Assembly (NCBI GenBank): GCA_016704305.1
Contig: JADJAL010000006.1
Span: 153,708 to 217,707, forward strand
Reading direction: 5' to 3'
DNA: 64,000 nucleotides
Source: Haliea sp.
Lineage (GTDB): Bacteria; Pseudomonadota; Gammaproteobacteria; Pseudomonadales; Halieaceae
The stretch's first letter is position 1, and every line of letters starts with the position of its first letter. The position numbers and the translations under genes are program-made. Below are positions 9,825-17,970 of the stretch, one piece after another. Below the pieces are notes generated by a model. The model was not told where the DNA came from. It ran no database searches and saw only the letters and a program-made list of their open reading frames with translations.

Positions 9825-11135
9825 ATGGAAATGGACACTGTTGCAATTGTGGGATTGGGATACGTCGGCTTGCCCCTTGCGGTGGCATTTGGTCGCTTGC
9901 GACGAACTATCGGACTGGATCTTAATGAGGAAAAGCTCGCCCATTACAGGGCTGGTTTTGACCCCAGTGGCGAGGTGGAACCACAGCAACTGGCGCAGGC
10001 GAAGTTGCTGGAGTTCACCAGCGATGCCAGCCAGTTGTCCGAGGCGCAAATCATAATTGTTGTTGTGCCCACACCCATCGACCAGGCGCGCCGCCCTGAT
10101 CTTTCGCCTCTGGAAGGAGCTTGTCGTGCGGTGGGGGCGCACTTGCAGTCTGGAACTACTGTGATATTTGAATCGACAGTGTATCCGGGCTGCACCGAAG
10201 AGGTCTGTGTACCGATACTCGAAAAGGTATCCGGGCTGCCCTGGGCGGGTAGGCATCCTGGTGGTAGCGATAATGGGTTTTATGTTGGCTACTCACCCGA
10301 GCGCATAAATCCTGGCGACAAGGAGCACAGGTTGGAGACAATCACGAAAGTAGTTTCGGGTGACACGCCCGAAACTCTGGATAAAGTCGCTACTTTGTAT
10401 GAAACGGTCGTCAGGGCGGGTACGCACAGGGCTGCCAGCATCAAGGTAGCTGAAGCCGCCAAGGTCATAGAAAATACGCAACGCGATCTCAACATCGCAC
10501 TTATGAATGAGCTAGCTCTGATTTTCAACCGTCTCAATATCGACACGCTCGATGTGCTGGAAGCGGCGGGCACCAAGTGGAATTTTCTCCCCTTTCGGCC
10601 CGGCTTGGTCGGCGGTCACTGTATCGGTGTCGATCCGTACTATCTTACCTATAAGGCCGAAGCGGTTGGGCATCATCCCCAGGTTATTCTCGCGGGGCGC
10701 CAGACCAATGACACGATGGGTAAGTTTGTCGCAGAGCAGACAGTCAAGCGACTGGTGCAACATGGACATAAGGTGAGCGGTGCTCGTGTTGCGATTCTCG
10801 GGCTGACGTTCAAGGAAAACTGTCCCGATCTGCGCAACTCCAAAGTGGTGGATATCATCGATGAACTGCGCGAATACTGCTGCGACGTCATCGTGCACGA
10901 TCCTTTGGCCGATACGTCTGAGGCGCAAGCTGAGTATGGGATAGCACTTTGCGCATGGGAGGAGTTGCGAAATTGTCAGGCTGTTATTCTGGCGGTTCCT
11001 CACGCCCAATATTTACAGATGAGCGTGTCGGAATTTGGTGTGATGATGGACGAAGGTGCCACGCTGATAGATATCAAATCCGTGTTGGACAGGGGAGAAC
11101 TGGCGGCGGCCAAACTGAATGTATGGCGTTTATGA
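9825..11135 (+). CDS. wbpO: UDP-N-acetyl-D-galactosamine/glucosamine 6-dehydrogenase (WbpO/TviB)
   Basis: An NAD-dependent nucleotide-sugar dehydrogenase of 436 residues. It has an N-terminal Rossmann motif (VAIVGLGYVGLPLAVAFG), a central dimerisation helix region (AAKVIENTQRDLNIALMNE), the catalytic Cys266 in GGHCIGVDPYYL, and a C-terminal sugar-binding domain (LGLTFKENCPDLRNSKV). Two successive 2-electron oxidations give the 6-carboxylate. Paired with the upstream epimerase, the expected product is UDP-GalNAcA for the exported polysaccharide. ATG at 9825 is used; a second ATG two codons later is also possible. Its 3' end faces the minus-strand nucleotidyltransferase gene with a 59-bp gap. 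Confidence 0.92.
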   Translation: MEMDTVAIVGLGYVGLPLAVAFGRLRRTIGLDLNEEKLAHYRAGFDPSGEVEPQQLAQAKLLEFTSDASQLSEAQIIIVVVPTPIDQARRPDLSPLEGACRAVGAHLQSGTTVIFESTVYPGCTEEVCVPILEKVSGLPWAGRHPGGSDNGFYVGYSPERINPGDKEHRLETITKVVSGDTPETLDKVATLYETVVRAGTHRAASIKVAEAAKVIENTQRDLNIALMNELALIFNRLNIDTLDVLEAAGTKWNFLPFRPGLVGGHCIGVDPYYLTYKAEAVGHHPQVILAGRQTNDTMGKFVAEQTVKRLVQHGHKVSGARVAILGLTFKENCPDLRNSKVVDIIDELREYCCDVIVHDPLADTSEAQAEYGIALCAWEELRNCQAVILAVPHAQYLQMSVSEFGVMMDEGATLIDIKSVLDRGELAAAKLNVWRL

Positions 11136-11194
11136 TGCCGTCGGACGGAATGGTTAATCCCCAGGTTTTTACACACGCATCGGTGTTCTGGTAG

Positions 11195-12271
11195 TCAGGT
11201 AACGTCTTCCTTTTCAAACCGGTTCATCCAGGCCTTTCTGCACAGGTGTGGCAGCAGCAGATACAACGGCATACGCAAGTAGTGCGAGCGCAGGTAAAGC
11301 AGGTTTAGCGCCAGCGCAGTATGCGGCAACTTGCTCTGTGGGTGATCTGGTCTGAATGCACGCAAGAACAGAAAATCCATAAGGGGTTTGCGCAGCGCTC
11401 TAGACCGGTTTGCAGCCTCATGGAGAATGTCCCCGGGGAGAGGAGTGTCAAATACCTGCTGCGCGTAGTTTAGTCCGTGGAACAGCGAGCCTGTCAGCTG
11501 CAGTTCACTTGCCCTCGCTACCAACTGCTCCCAGAATCGTGAATCCCGCGTAGGAAAATCCCGCAGCATACGATCCAAATCCCATAAATCGCGCAAGCCA
11601 TGATGGAACTCACTTTCGTGGAAGAGATGGGTAGCGCTGTGGATTACCATGTCTTGCAACGACAGCGTGAAAATACCCGGTTTGATCTCTATCAGCTTCT
11701 CGAACAACAGGCTGGCATCGACTTTGGGTCCCGCCGTGGGTGGCAAGATATTGTGGTGCACATCAAGCGTTATCTCGCGCTTTCTATGCGTCAGTGGTGG
11801 AATCTCATGTCCCCACTTGCGATAGTAATGGTCGTTGTAGGCATTGATAGGGCCCTGCTCCCAGCCGAACTCAATCAAGGCTCTTTCTGCCTCGTCTATG
11901 TTCTGGTGGGGAACGATAATGTCGATGTCGGTGATGAAGCGGCCTCGACCCACAGGGAGTTCGGCGAGCAAATAGGCGGCGCCTTTAAGTAGCACCAGTT
12001 TCTCGCCGATGGATGCCAATGCTATTTTTATTTTTTCGCAGTCGTAATCCAAATCCCGCTTCTGCTTTTCATGGGTCAATAGTGCGGACTGCAGGTGACG
12101 ATCGACAGCTGGCGGCAGCTGTGTATCCACTGATGCACCTTGGATCTCTAAGGCGAGTGAGCCCAATAGTCGGGAGCCGCGTCCCTGTGACAGGAGGATG
12201 CTCAACTGATCATTGTCCAGATCGAAGGTCCGCTGCGGTTGGAGCAGGACTTGCTGCAGCAAGAAACTCAT
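11195..12271 (-). CDS. NTP_transf_5-type nucleotidyltransferase of the HPr-rel-A group
   Basis: A 358-residue nucleotidyltransferase-fold protein. The GLKGAAY-like motif reads LVLLKGAAYLLAEL, and the catalytic acidic pair is in RFITDIDIIVP. Next come EITLDVHHNI and the helical C-terminal half with HSATHLFHE. It overlaps the HprK-like kinase gene by 4 bp (ATGA), and a PqqD-like gene precedes both. Established: this trio recurs near exosortase A loci, and homologous kinase/nucleotidyltransferase proteins tailor some lasso peptides. Inferred role: nucleotidyl or glycosyl transfer onto a phosphorylated peptide. The true substrate is unknown. Confidence 0.8.
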   Translation of the reverse strand: MSFLLQQVLLQPQRTFDLDNDQLSILLSQGRGSRLLGSLALEIQGASVDTQLPPAVDRHLQSALLTHEKQKRDLDYDCEKIKIALASIGEKLVLLKGAAYLLAELPVGRGRFITDIDIIVPHQNIDEAERALIEFGWEQGPINAYNDHYYRKWGHEIPPLTHRKREITLDVHHNILPPTAGPKVDASLLFEKLIEIKPGIFTLSLQDMVIHSATHLFHESEFHHGLRDLWDLDRMLRDFPTRDSRFWEQLVARASELQLTGSLFHGLNYAQQVFDTPLPGDILHEAANRSRALRKPLMDFLFLRAFRPDHPQSKLPHTALALNLLYLRSHYLRMPLYLLLPHLCRKAWMNRFEKEDVT

Positions 12272-13188
12272 TGGGTCCCTCGAAAGTTCGGCAATTCATC
12301 CATTGCCCTCATGGCCCAGTCGAGATCGTGATAGACAAGATCGTAGCAGTCCACATTTTCGATCAAGGTTTTCATTGATTCGAAGCCTGCTTCGCAGAGC
12401 AGGCTGTAATTGAAAGAATGGTACGCGGCCAGAATAAAGCTGTCGGTACGTCGGCGCAGGCTCAGTCTTTGCGCGTCATCTTTGGAATACCTGGGAAAAA
12501 TCATTGCTCGTGCGAACAGACTGCTGGTGTCGTGACTGTCCGGATGCAGGTCTCCTTTCATATGCGCAACAACGCCTTTGTGTGTCTCCTTGCTGACAGG
12601 CCCAAAAATCGCTGCGGAAGAGAACGATTTGATAACCTCAATACTTTCGTTTTTAAGGCTGACCGGGCGGCAAAGTGGAATTACCTCCGTGGTGTTGGGT
12701 GGAATCATCGCGTGTTCGTCAGACAGAATTCGCCATCCACTCAGGCCCAGTGCGGCGCAAAGCGTGCTTTTCCCGGCCCCGGGTAAGCCGGGCATAATCA
12801 CGGCGGATTCGCCACGGGAGACCACCGCTGCATGCAGTTTCAGGTATTCGTTCGTGTGCAGCGATACACACCAATTCATGCCCCACTCGAGAAAAGCATA
12901 GGCTTGGCCGATAGGTATGGCGTCAAAAGGGCTTTTCCCATCGAAAAGAAACTCAGCGTCACCCTGTAAGCGTTGCAGGATGCCGCTGCGCGAGAGAGCG
13001 ATGTCGTAGTCGACAAATTCTCCGGCATCAGCGAGCCTGAAGTCGGAATAAAGTGTTTTAATGCCGGCTGCCACCGCAGGCAAATTACTCTTCAATCTGT
13101 AGATGTAGGGACCTACACGAAGTGGAATTTGCCCATGGGTCAGTCTTTGATGGAAGTCATGCGGTGCCAGTTGGTTGAGCAGTTGCAT
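12268..13188 (-). CDS. HprK-related kinase A
   Basis: A 306-residue protein related to the HPr kinase C-terminal domain. The P-loop GLPGAGKST (K140) has the HprK-style spacing. It is followed by a LSDEHAMI segment that matches the acidic metal/catalytic strand after the P-loop. The N-terminal 100 residues do not resemble classical HprK. No HPr protein is encoded nearby, so the substrate is probably not HPr. The ATG is directly behind the PqqD-like gene (adjacent, 0 bp) and the stop overlaps the nucleotidyltransferase gene, so the three are one transcript. Inferred role: Ser/Thr phosphorylation of a peptide held by the PqqD-like carrier. Confidence 0.85.
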   Translation of the reverse strand: MQLLNQLAPHDFHQRLTHGQIPLRVGPYIYRLKSNLPAVAAGIKTLYSDFRLADAGEFVDYDIALSRSGILQRLQGDAEFLFDGKSPFDAIPIGQAYAFLEWGMNWCVSLHTNEYLKLHAAVVSRGESAVIMPGLPGAGKSTLCAALGLSGWRILSDEHAMIPPNTTEVIPLCRPVSLKNESIEVIKSFSSAAIFGPVSKETHKGVVAHMKGDLHPDSHDTSSLFARAMIFPRYSKDDAQRLSLRRRTDSFILAAYHSFNYSLLCEAGFESMKTLIENVDCYDLVYHDLDWAMRAMDELPNFRGTQ

Positions 13189-13458
13189 CTAGTCCCGCTT
13201 CAGAATATCGAGGAATACCAGTTCCTCCAACACGCCAGAGACCATGGCTTCCAGATCCGGTATCTCCTGCGGATCAATACTTGGCGATATCTGATTGATC
13301 AATTCGTCAGTGGTCAGCGGTTGAGTCCCAAATTGTTGCATCACAAAGCCGGCAAAATCGCTGAGCAGATGCGTATCGCCGCTGTACGCATCGAAATACA
13401 CCACAGTGCTTTCTTGGGCGTCATAGATCCGCCCTTTGGAATGAAGTCGCCACGTCAT
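13189..13458 (-). CDS. HPr-rel-A system PqqD-family peptide chaperone
   Basis: An 89-residue protein of the PqqD/RRE fold: an N-terminal beta-wing (WRLHSKGRIYDAQESTVVYF), a helical segment (HLLSDFAGFVMQQFG), TDELINQI, and a C-terminal ELVFLDILKR helix. Established: PqqD-like domains bind leader peptides and present them to modifying enzymes. It is the first gene of the trio with the kinase and nucleotidyltransferase. The small exported protein encoded 147 bp upstream on the same strand is the obvious candidate cargo, but this is inference. Confidence 0.82.
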   Translation of the reverse strand: MTWRLHSKGRIYDAQESTVVYFDAYSGDTHLLSDFAGFVMQQFGTQPLTTDELINQISPSIDPQEIPDLEAMVSGVLEELVFLDILKRD

Positions 13459-13605
13459 AGGTACAGGAATGCCTTGCTGGGCAGATAATTATTTCAAAGG
13501 CTACCGACAAGGCCAGCGCTGGGAAGAGTCGATATTAAAAGGAAAGGCAGTAGGGCTTACCCCAACGGCGTCTGCCAGCTCACCAAGCTTGCGGGAAGCA
13601 GGCTA

Positions 13606-14025
13606 TCAGGGGCATCTGTTATTAGCCACCGTACCCTGACCCTTATACAGACAAACACCATCCAGCGATTGGGGATTTTGGCGCGTGCAATATTTGTTGG
13701 GTCCAGTACCCGCAGTACCGATATAGTTGGGCGGATTTGAAATTTCGTGAATTTTAGCTGCCAAGTCCACATTGTGAGCCGGCCTGGCACCTGGTGCTGA
13801 CATGAAGTTGCCGGTTGCCGGGTTGAACGAATTGAGTGTGGCCACTGACATGCAGCCCACCTGCGCGCCCCATGCGGCCCTGTTGCCAAGTGACAGAAGA
13901 ACGGCGCTGCCGGCGATTGCCGAGCGCGAGAATCTGCGTCGACTGGTATTCGGCGCCTCCCCGGAAGACTCCAGCGGGCTGTCTGCTTTTTCTGTACTGC
14001 TGTCTTTGTCAGTGAAACTGCCCAC
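13606..14025 (-). CDS. Small exported protein with a Tat-like signal, candidate cargo of the HPr-rel-A trio
   Basis: A 139-residue protein of no family that I can name. After a hydrophilic head (about 26 residues) comes a twin-arginine-like signal, SRRRFSRSAIAGSAVLLSLG, ending AAWGA. The mature part has four Cys, a SAPGARPAHNVDLAAKIHEI segment, and a tail with three Cys near the C-terminus (YCTRQ, GVCLY, NRCP). The start is GTG at 14025 behind GGGGG with good spacing. It is on the same strand and just ahead of the PqqD-like, kinase and nucleotidyltransferase genes. A role as their substrate is plausible but unproven. Confidence 0.65.
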   Translation of the reverse strand: MGSFTDKDSSTEKADSPLESSGEAPNTSRRRFSRSAIAGSAVLLSLGNRAAWGAQVGCMSVATLNSFNPATGNFMSAPGARPAHNVDLAAKIHEISNPPNYIGTAGTGPNKYCTRQNPQSLDGVCLYKGQGTVANNRCP

Positions 14026-14548
14026 GCCAACCCCCAGATATACTGAATTTACACGATAATCGCGATGTAAATGTATCGCCTATTTCTAAAGATAGTCGAC
14101 TTTTTTAACCCTAACACCCAATGATTGCCACAGTACAGCAGCTTAAAAAATGCTTGTGAAGCGGTTCACATTAGTACTTGGCCCTGTCGGCTGTATTAAG
14201 CAAAATCTATGCCGTCAATATGATTATACTATTAAATACAATAACTTAACCAGTTATTTGGTCGAAAAGGGTGCTTTGAATGCTGCTGCCAACGAGAATG
14301 TGTAAAAAAAGGTGACAACGTTTAGTCATCGGCATCCGTGCGCGCTTCCTGCTATCTCAATCCGGATTCCGGCTATGTGCCTTCGGTCTCGAACAGTGAG
14401 CCGCCAATTTGATCCAGCGTCAACGCACTCGAGCACCCAAAACCATGTGGGGAAATCATCGAAAACGGCTGAGCTGAATGTGCCAAATTGGACAACTTCA
14501 GGGGCGCGGTGATTGCCAAAGCGGAGCGCTGTCCCGAGCGCCCTTGGT
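14026..14548. other. AT-rich non-coding stretch between two small minus-strand genes
   Basis: No open frame here has a credible start, ribosome site or recognisable composition. The part 14060-14300 is clearly AT-rich compared with the flanks and probably holds the promoter of the small exported protein gene. I saw no clear sigma-54 or palindromic site. Confidence 0.5.
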
Positions 14549-14755
14549 CTATTGCTGTTTGGTTTGGCTTTGCAATGCATCCAGTTTCACCAGACAAGCA
14601 AAAACCATCAAGCCTATGCCGACGTTAAAAATGGTGGTCGATTGATACCCCGCTAAATAGTAATAACCGGCGATTCGGGCAAGCCCGGCAATGAAGCAGG
14701 TGGATATGCCCAGTATTCCGGCAATTGAACCAGCCAACACAAGATTTTTATACAT
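14549..14755 (-). CDS. Small two-helix inner-membrane protein
   Basis: A 68-residue protein with two predicted membrane helices: LVLAGSIAGILGISTCFIAG and, after a short Tyr-rich turn (ARIAGYYYLAGYQ), FNVGIGLMVFACLVKL. A short polar tail follows. The ATG at 14755 is behind an AAGAGAG purine stretch at a plausible distance. A longer frame exists upstream but has no ribosome site. Function is unknown. It is divergent from the XrtA-associated ATPase gene (start 14937). Confidence 0.65.
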   Translation of the reverse strand: MYKNLVLAGSIAGILGISTCFIAGLARIAGYYYLAGYQSTTIFNVGIGLMVFACLVKLDALQSQTKQQ

Positions 14756-14936
14756 AGCGTACTCTCTTTGAATTATAAAGTGCGAGCGACCGCTCACTCG
14801 GGAGCATGTTACCTTCGTCCCAACTTCAGAGTTTAAAACAAAAAACTCCCCCAGCGTAACGGCAAAGTGCCTTGCAATGGATATTGAAGTCTGTGAAGCT
14901 CTCAAGCAAGTAAATTTAGTCAAGCGAATACTCTGG

Positions 14937-15959
14937 ATGTACGAACTTTATTATAAATTTACGGCTGAACCCTTCAGGCTCAGTCCCGACCATAGATTCT
15001 GTTTCGAACACAAAAGCTATGGCAAGGCGCGCGCGTACATGGCATACGCGTTTAAGCGCGCGGAAGGTTTCGTGATGATTACCGGCAGGCCAGGTACTGG
15101 TAAAACGACCTTAATTGGAGAGTTGGTCGAAAGTCTTTCCAGGGATAAGGTAGTCACCGCGAATCTGGTCTGCACGCAATTGCAAGCCGACGATTTACTG
15201 AAAACCGTGGCTTATAGTTTTGGCATCAGCCCGGCGCAGGTCGGAAAGGCTGAACTGCTGCAACGTCTTAACATTTTGTTACATCGGTGGCACAGGGAAG
15301 GTCGGCGTGCACTTCTAGTCGTGGACGAGGCACAGGATCTCTCATCCTCAGCTATGGAGGAACTGCGCTTACTGACCAATATTCAGTTTGGCGGTCAGCC
15401 GCTCTTGCAGATTTTTTTGTTAGGGCAACCTGAATTAAGGGATTTGATACTTTCACCTGAAATGGAGCAGGTTCATCAGCGCATCGTGGCTGCAAGCCAC
15501 ATTGAAGGCCTGGAGGAGAATGAGACGGAAGCGTATGTGATACACCGTCTATCCGTGGTCGGTTGGCAGGGCAATCCAGCTATCGACAGGGCGATCTTCC
15601 CCTACATTCACAAGTTCAGCGAAGGGGTGCCCCGCCGTATCAACCTGATATGTAGCCGTCTGTTCCTTTTGGGTAGTGTGGAGGAGCGCCAGGTCATTAG
15701 TGTCGCCGATGTGCGTGTAGTTATTGGCGAACTACAAGCTGAAAATCTCGCTGCAGGAACAGGAATTTCACAAGCCGACTTCCATAGCACCGCTGAGCCG
15801 CAGTGGGCGCCAGTTCCTGTGAGCGAATCGCTGATGGTGCCATCCTTGCCGCCGCTGCAGGCGACAAACACCCCTGAGTTTGTAGTGGTCGAGGAAACAG
15901 TACCCGATCAACAACCCGTCGAAGAAAAAAAAAAGACATTCCACGCCTTGAGCCACTGA
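14937..15959 (+). CDS. XrtA/PEP-CTERM system-associated AAA ATPase (GspA/ExeA-like)
   Basis: A cytoplasmic AAA ATPase in the ExeA/GspA style. It opens MYELYYKFTAEPFRLSPD, as the family does, so the start is ATG 14937 and not the upstream frame. Walker A is GRPGTGKT, Walker B is LLVVDEAQDL, and a LLGQPELR sensor region and GVPRRINLICSR follow. The ATPase domain ends near residue 270, after which the chain is Pro/Glu-rich. The frame ends at 15959 just after an A10 run (15925-15934). In the -1 frame the sequence continues without a stop into a membrane helix and an OmpA domain (next entry). The two are probably one protein of ATPase-TM-peptidoglycan-binding design. Confidence 0.88.
   Translation: MYELYYKFTAEPFRLSPDHRFCFEHKSYGKARAYMAYAFKRAEGFVMITGRPGTGKTTLIGELVESLSRDKVVTANLVCTQLQADDLLKTVAYSFGISPAQVGKAELLQRLNILLHRWHREGRRALLVVDEAQDLSSSAMEELRLLTNIQFGGQPLLQIFLLGQPELRDLILSPEMEQVHQRIVAASHIEGLEENETEAYVIHRLSVVGWQGNPAIDRAIFPYIHKFSEGVPRRINLICSRLFLLGSVEERQVISVADVRVVIGELQAENLAAGTGISQADFHSTAEPQWAPVPVSESLMVPSLPPLQATNTPEFVVVEETVPDQQPVEEKKKTFHALSH
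15925..15935 (+). other. A10G slippery run joining the ATPase and OmpA-domain frames
   Basis: In the ATPase frame the codons are GAA GAA AAA AAA AAG ACA, which contains the classical A-AAA-AAG slip heptamer at 15929-15935. A -1 slip gives GAC ATT CCA and stays open to the OmpA stop at 17062. It could be programmed frameshifting, transcriptional slippage or simply one A lost in sequencing. No convincing downstream stem-loop was seen. Confidence 0.5.
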
Positions 15960-16021
15960 ATAACACCGACCCGGAAAGCGCGTCAGGAATTACCGGCGTC
16001 ACAGCAGTTCGCTTTGAATTT

Positions 16022-17062
16022 GTGGCGGAGAACGACCTGGAGACCGACCAATCAGCAGGCGAGGACATGGCTGATCTCGATGATCGCTTGCCAGGCTCGG
16101 ATGACAATGAAAACCGGCTTGTTACAACCAGCGCAGGCGCAGTGGAGTCTGCCCTGCCGCGCAGGCGGTTAATCGTAATGAGCTTCGTTGCGATTGTGGC
16201 GATAACGCTGATTTTGCTGATGAAGACCTGTTTCGTATCGCCCGATGAACAGGGATTTCGGGATATGACGGATAGCGCGCCTGTGTTCGATGAGGATGCT
16301 CACGGCGCGGGTGGCAGTATAGTGGTCCAGGACGCTGGCGAGGTGCCAGTATCCGATCGTGTCGAACAGCAATCAGGACAAGCGGCAACCCTGGATGGCA
16401 CCCAGGCCAGTGTTGCAGTCAAGGCCAGTCGAGAGGTCCCGCCTCGTGTTGGCGGCAAGGCTAAATCGGACGCATCCCGGGGTGCGCCAAACCTTGATAT
16501 TTCAGACAGTCAACAAAGGCTGGCGCCGATAATCGTAACGGCAGCACGACGTCCCATTCCGGTTGCTTATGCAATCTCGCCAGAACAGGTTGAGCCGATT
16601 GATTCGCTAAAGCGAGTCCGTCCGTCGTATGTGGGTGAGGCAGGCATCGCCGATGGCTCATCTCATGAAGAACGCGACCAGGTGTCCACTGAAGCCGCGT
16701 TGGCGCAGGAACGGCAAGAGACAATTTTGATTTCGTTTCCCTTCGACAGCGATGATCTCATTCCGGACTCGCACCTCGCGCTCGACAGAGCTGCGACGAT
16801 GCTGCGCGACAATGCATCGAGCGTGGCCTCGATTACCGGGTTCACGGACAACCAGGGTGACACCCAGTACAACCTGGTTTTGTCACGCAAGCGTGCTATT
16901 GCTGTTGAGCAATATTTGGTAGGAGCGGGTATTGAGCGCGACAGATTGCGCGTTGAAGGACGCGGCGTGTTGACCGACCCCATCGAAGCGCAGAGCGCGG
17001 GAGAAGAGGGTGCTATGGAACCATACCGCATTGTGCGAATAAAACTGGGTAGCGATGGGTAA
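16022..17062 (+). CDS. Membrane-anchored OmpA-like peptidoglycan-binding region, likely C-terminal half of the ATPase
   Basis: This frame is open from the A10 run at 15935 onward. The first in-frame start codon (GTG 16022) has no ribosome site, which argues against independent translation. It has an acidic linker, one membrane helix (LIVMSFVAIVAITLILLM), a long Pro/Ala/Ser-rich periplasmic linker, and a C-terminal OmpA domain. The domain shows the peptidoglycan-binding pattern (ITGFTDNQGD, NLVLSRKRAIAVEQYL, GIERDRLRVEGRG). An ATPase-TM-peptidoglycan-binding layout mirrors ExeA/GspA, which helps secretion machinery cross the cell wall. As an alternative reading it is a separate OmpA-family protein. 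Confidence 0.75.
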   Translation: MAENDLETDQSAGEDMADLDDRLPGSDDNENRLVTTSAGAVESALPRRRLIVMSFVAIVAITLILLMKTCFVSPDEQGFRDMTDSAPVFDEDAHGAGGSIVVQDAGEVPVSDRVEQQSGQAATLDGTQASVAVKASREVPPRVGGKAKSDASRGAPNLDISDSQQRLAPIIVTAARRPIPVAYAISPEQVEPIDSLKRVRPSYVGEAGIADGSSHEERDQVSTEAALAQERQETILISFPFDSDDLIPDSHLALDRAATMLRDNASSVASITGFTDNQGDTQYNLVLSRKRAIAVEQYLVGAGIERDRLRVEGRGVLTDPIEAQSAGEEGAMEPYRIVRIKLGSDG

Positions 17063-17133
17063 AAGTTTGCACTCTATCACCCAACAGATGGTATACATGA
17101 CGTAGCGGAAAGTGTTGAAATAGTGCAAGGCGA

Positions 17134-17150
17134 CACCTTGGCAAAAGGTG
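17134..17150 (+). other. Short inverted repeat before the exporter gene
   Basis: CACCTT (17134-17139) pairs with AAGGTG (17145-17150) across a 5-nt loop, 130 bp ahead of the polysaccharide export gene. No T-tract follows, so it is not an obvious terminator. It may be a regulatory hairpin or operator. The rest of 17063-17278 is non-coding. Confidence 0.25.
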
Positions 17151-17278
17151 CGACTGAACGAACCAAGATATCTATGTGACGTTGTTCACAATGTACGTCC
17201 GGTATGTGATTTCGACTAATGGGCGCGTGATAAAATCTGAAGACCAAGACGGGTGATCGTAAACCCAAGGAGAGATAT

Positions 17279-17935
17279 ATGATCAACAATAATATCGCAT
17301 ACCTGAATGCTTCCTCATCACTGCAAAGATTGTGCACTGGAATAGCAGTGTTTTTATTGCTGCTATGCACAGCGTGCAGTTCTACGCCTTACCCAGCGGT
17401 ACCCGATGCCCAGCGGAATGTAGAAGTTGATTATGACTATATTTTGGCGCCCGGTGATTCGGTATCCATTTTCGTTTGGGGTAACGAAGAGCTGAGTTCA
17501 AATGGCACGGTTCGGCCCGACGGCAAGCTGACGACTCACCTCGTGGAGGATCTGCAGGCAGCCGGCAAAACATCGACGCAGTTGGCTCGCGATATTGAGG
17601 TTGCTTATGCGGAGTATGTTCGTCAGCCAGTGGTCAGTGTCATAGTGAGTGGTTTTGTCGGTGTGCCCGACCAGACCGTAAGAGTTGTTGGCGAGGCCAC
17701 AAATCCCAAGCGCATACCCTATAGAAAGTACATGACTTTGCTTGATCTCATGATTGACGTGAACGGCTTGACTGAATATGCCGACGGAAACAAATCTGTG
17801 CTGATTCGGATGGTCGATGGTCAACAAGTGACCTATAGCTTGCGCTTGGATGACCTGCTCATGGATGGTGATATCACCGCTAACTTGTCCCTCATGCCGG
17901 GCGATGTGTTAATCGTTGCAGAATCCTGGTTTTAG
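17279..17935 (+). CDS. XrtA-system polysaccharide export outer-membrane lipoprotein (Wza-like)
   Basis: A 218-residue Wza/EpsE-type export protein. It has a lipoprotein signal (VFLLLLCTACSS), a poly-export domain (YDYILAPGDSVSIFVWGNEEL, VRPDGKLTTHLVEDLQAAGKT), then a SLBB-like segment (VRVVGEATNPKRIPYRKYMTL) and the terminal MPGDVLIVAESWF. Length and the short C-terminus match the exosortase-A-associated subgroup. The start is ATG 17279 with a strong AAGGAGAG 5 nt upstream. It forms the outer-membrane channel for the polysaccharide together with the chain-length protein and kinase encoded directly downstream. Confidence 0.92.
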   Translation: MINNNIAYLNASSSLQRLCTGIAVFLLLLCTACSSTPYPAVPDAQRNVEVDYDYILAPGDSVSIFVWGNEELSSNGTVRPDGKLTTHLVEDLQAAGKTSTQLARDIEVAYAEYVRQPVVSVIVSGFVGVPDQTVRVVGEATNPKRIPYRKYMTLLDLMIDVNGLTEYADGNKSVLIRMVDGQQVTYSLRLDDLLMDGDITANLSLMPGDVLIVAESWF

Positions 17936-17970
17936 AGGCGTAGTCAAGTTGGGCTAAGGGGAAACAGCTG

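Noticed and set aside
13557..14030. Alternative minus-strand frame over the small exported protein
   Set aside because: The frame 13606-14025 has a GTG with a GGGGG ribosome site and a Tat-like signal peptide. The alternative is Arg/Pro/Gln-rich without either.
14312..14597. Overlapping short frames on both strands in the gap upstream of the small exported protein
   Set aside because: No start signals and no motif, and frames on both strands overlap each other.
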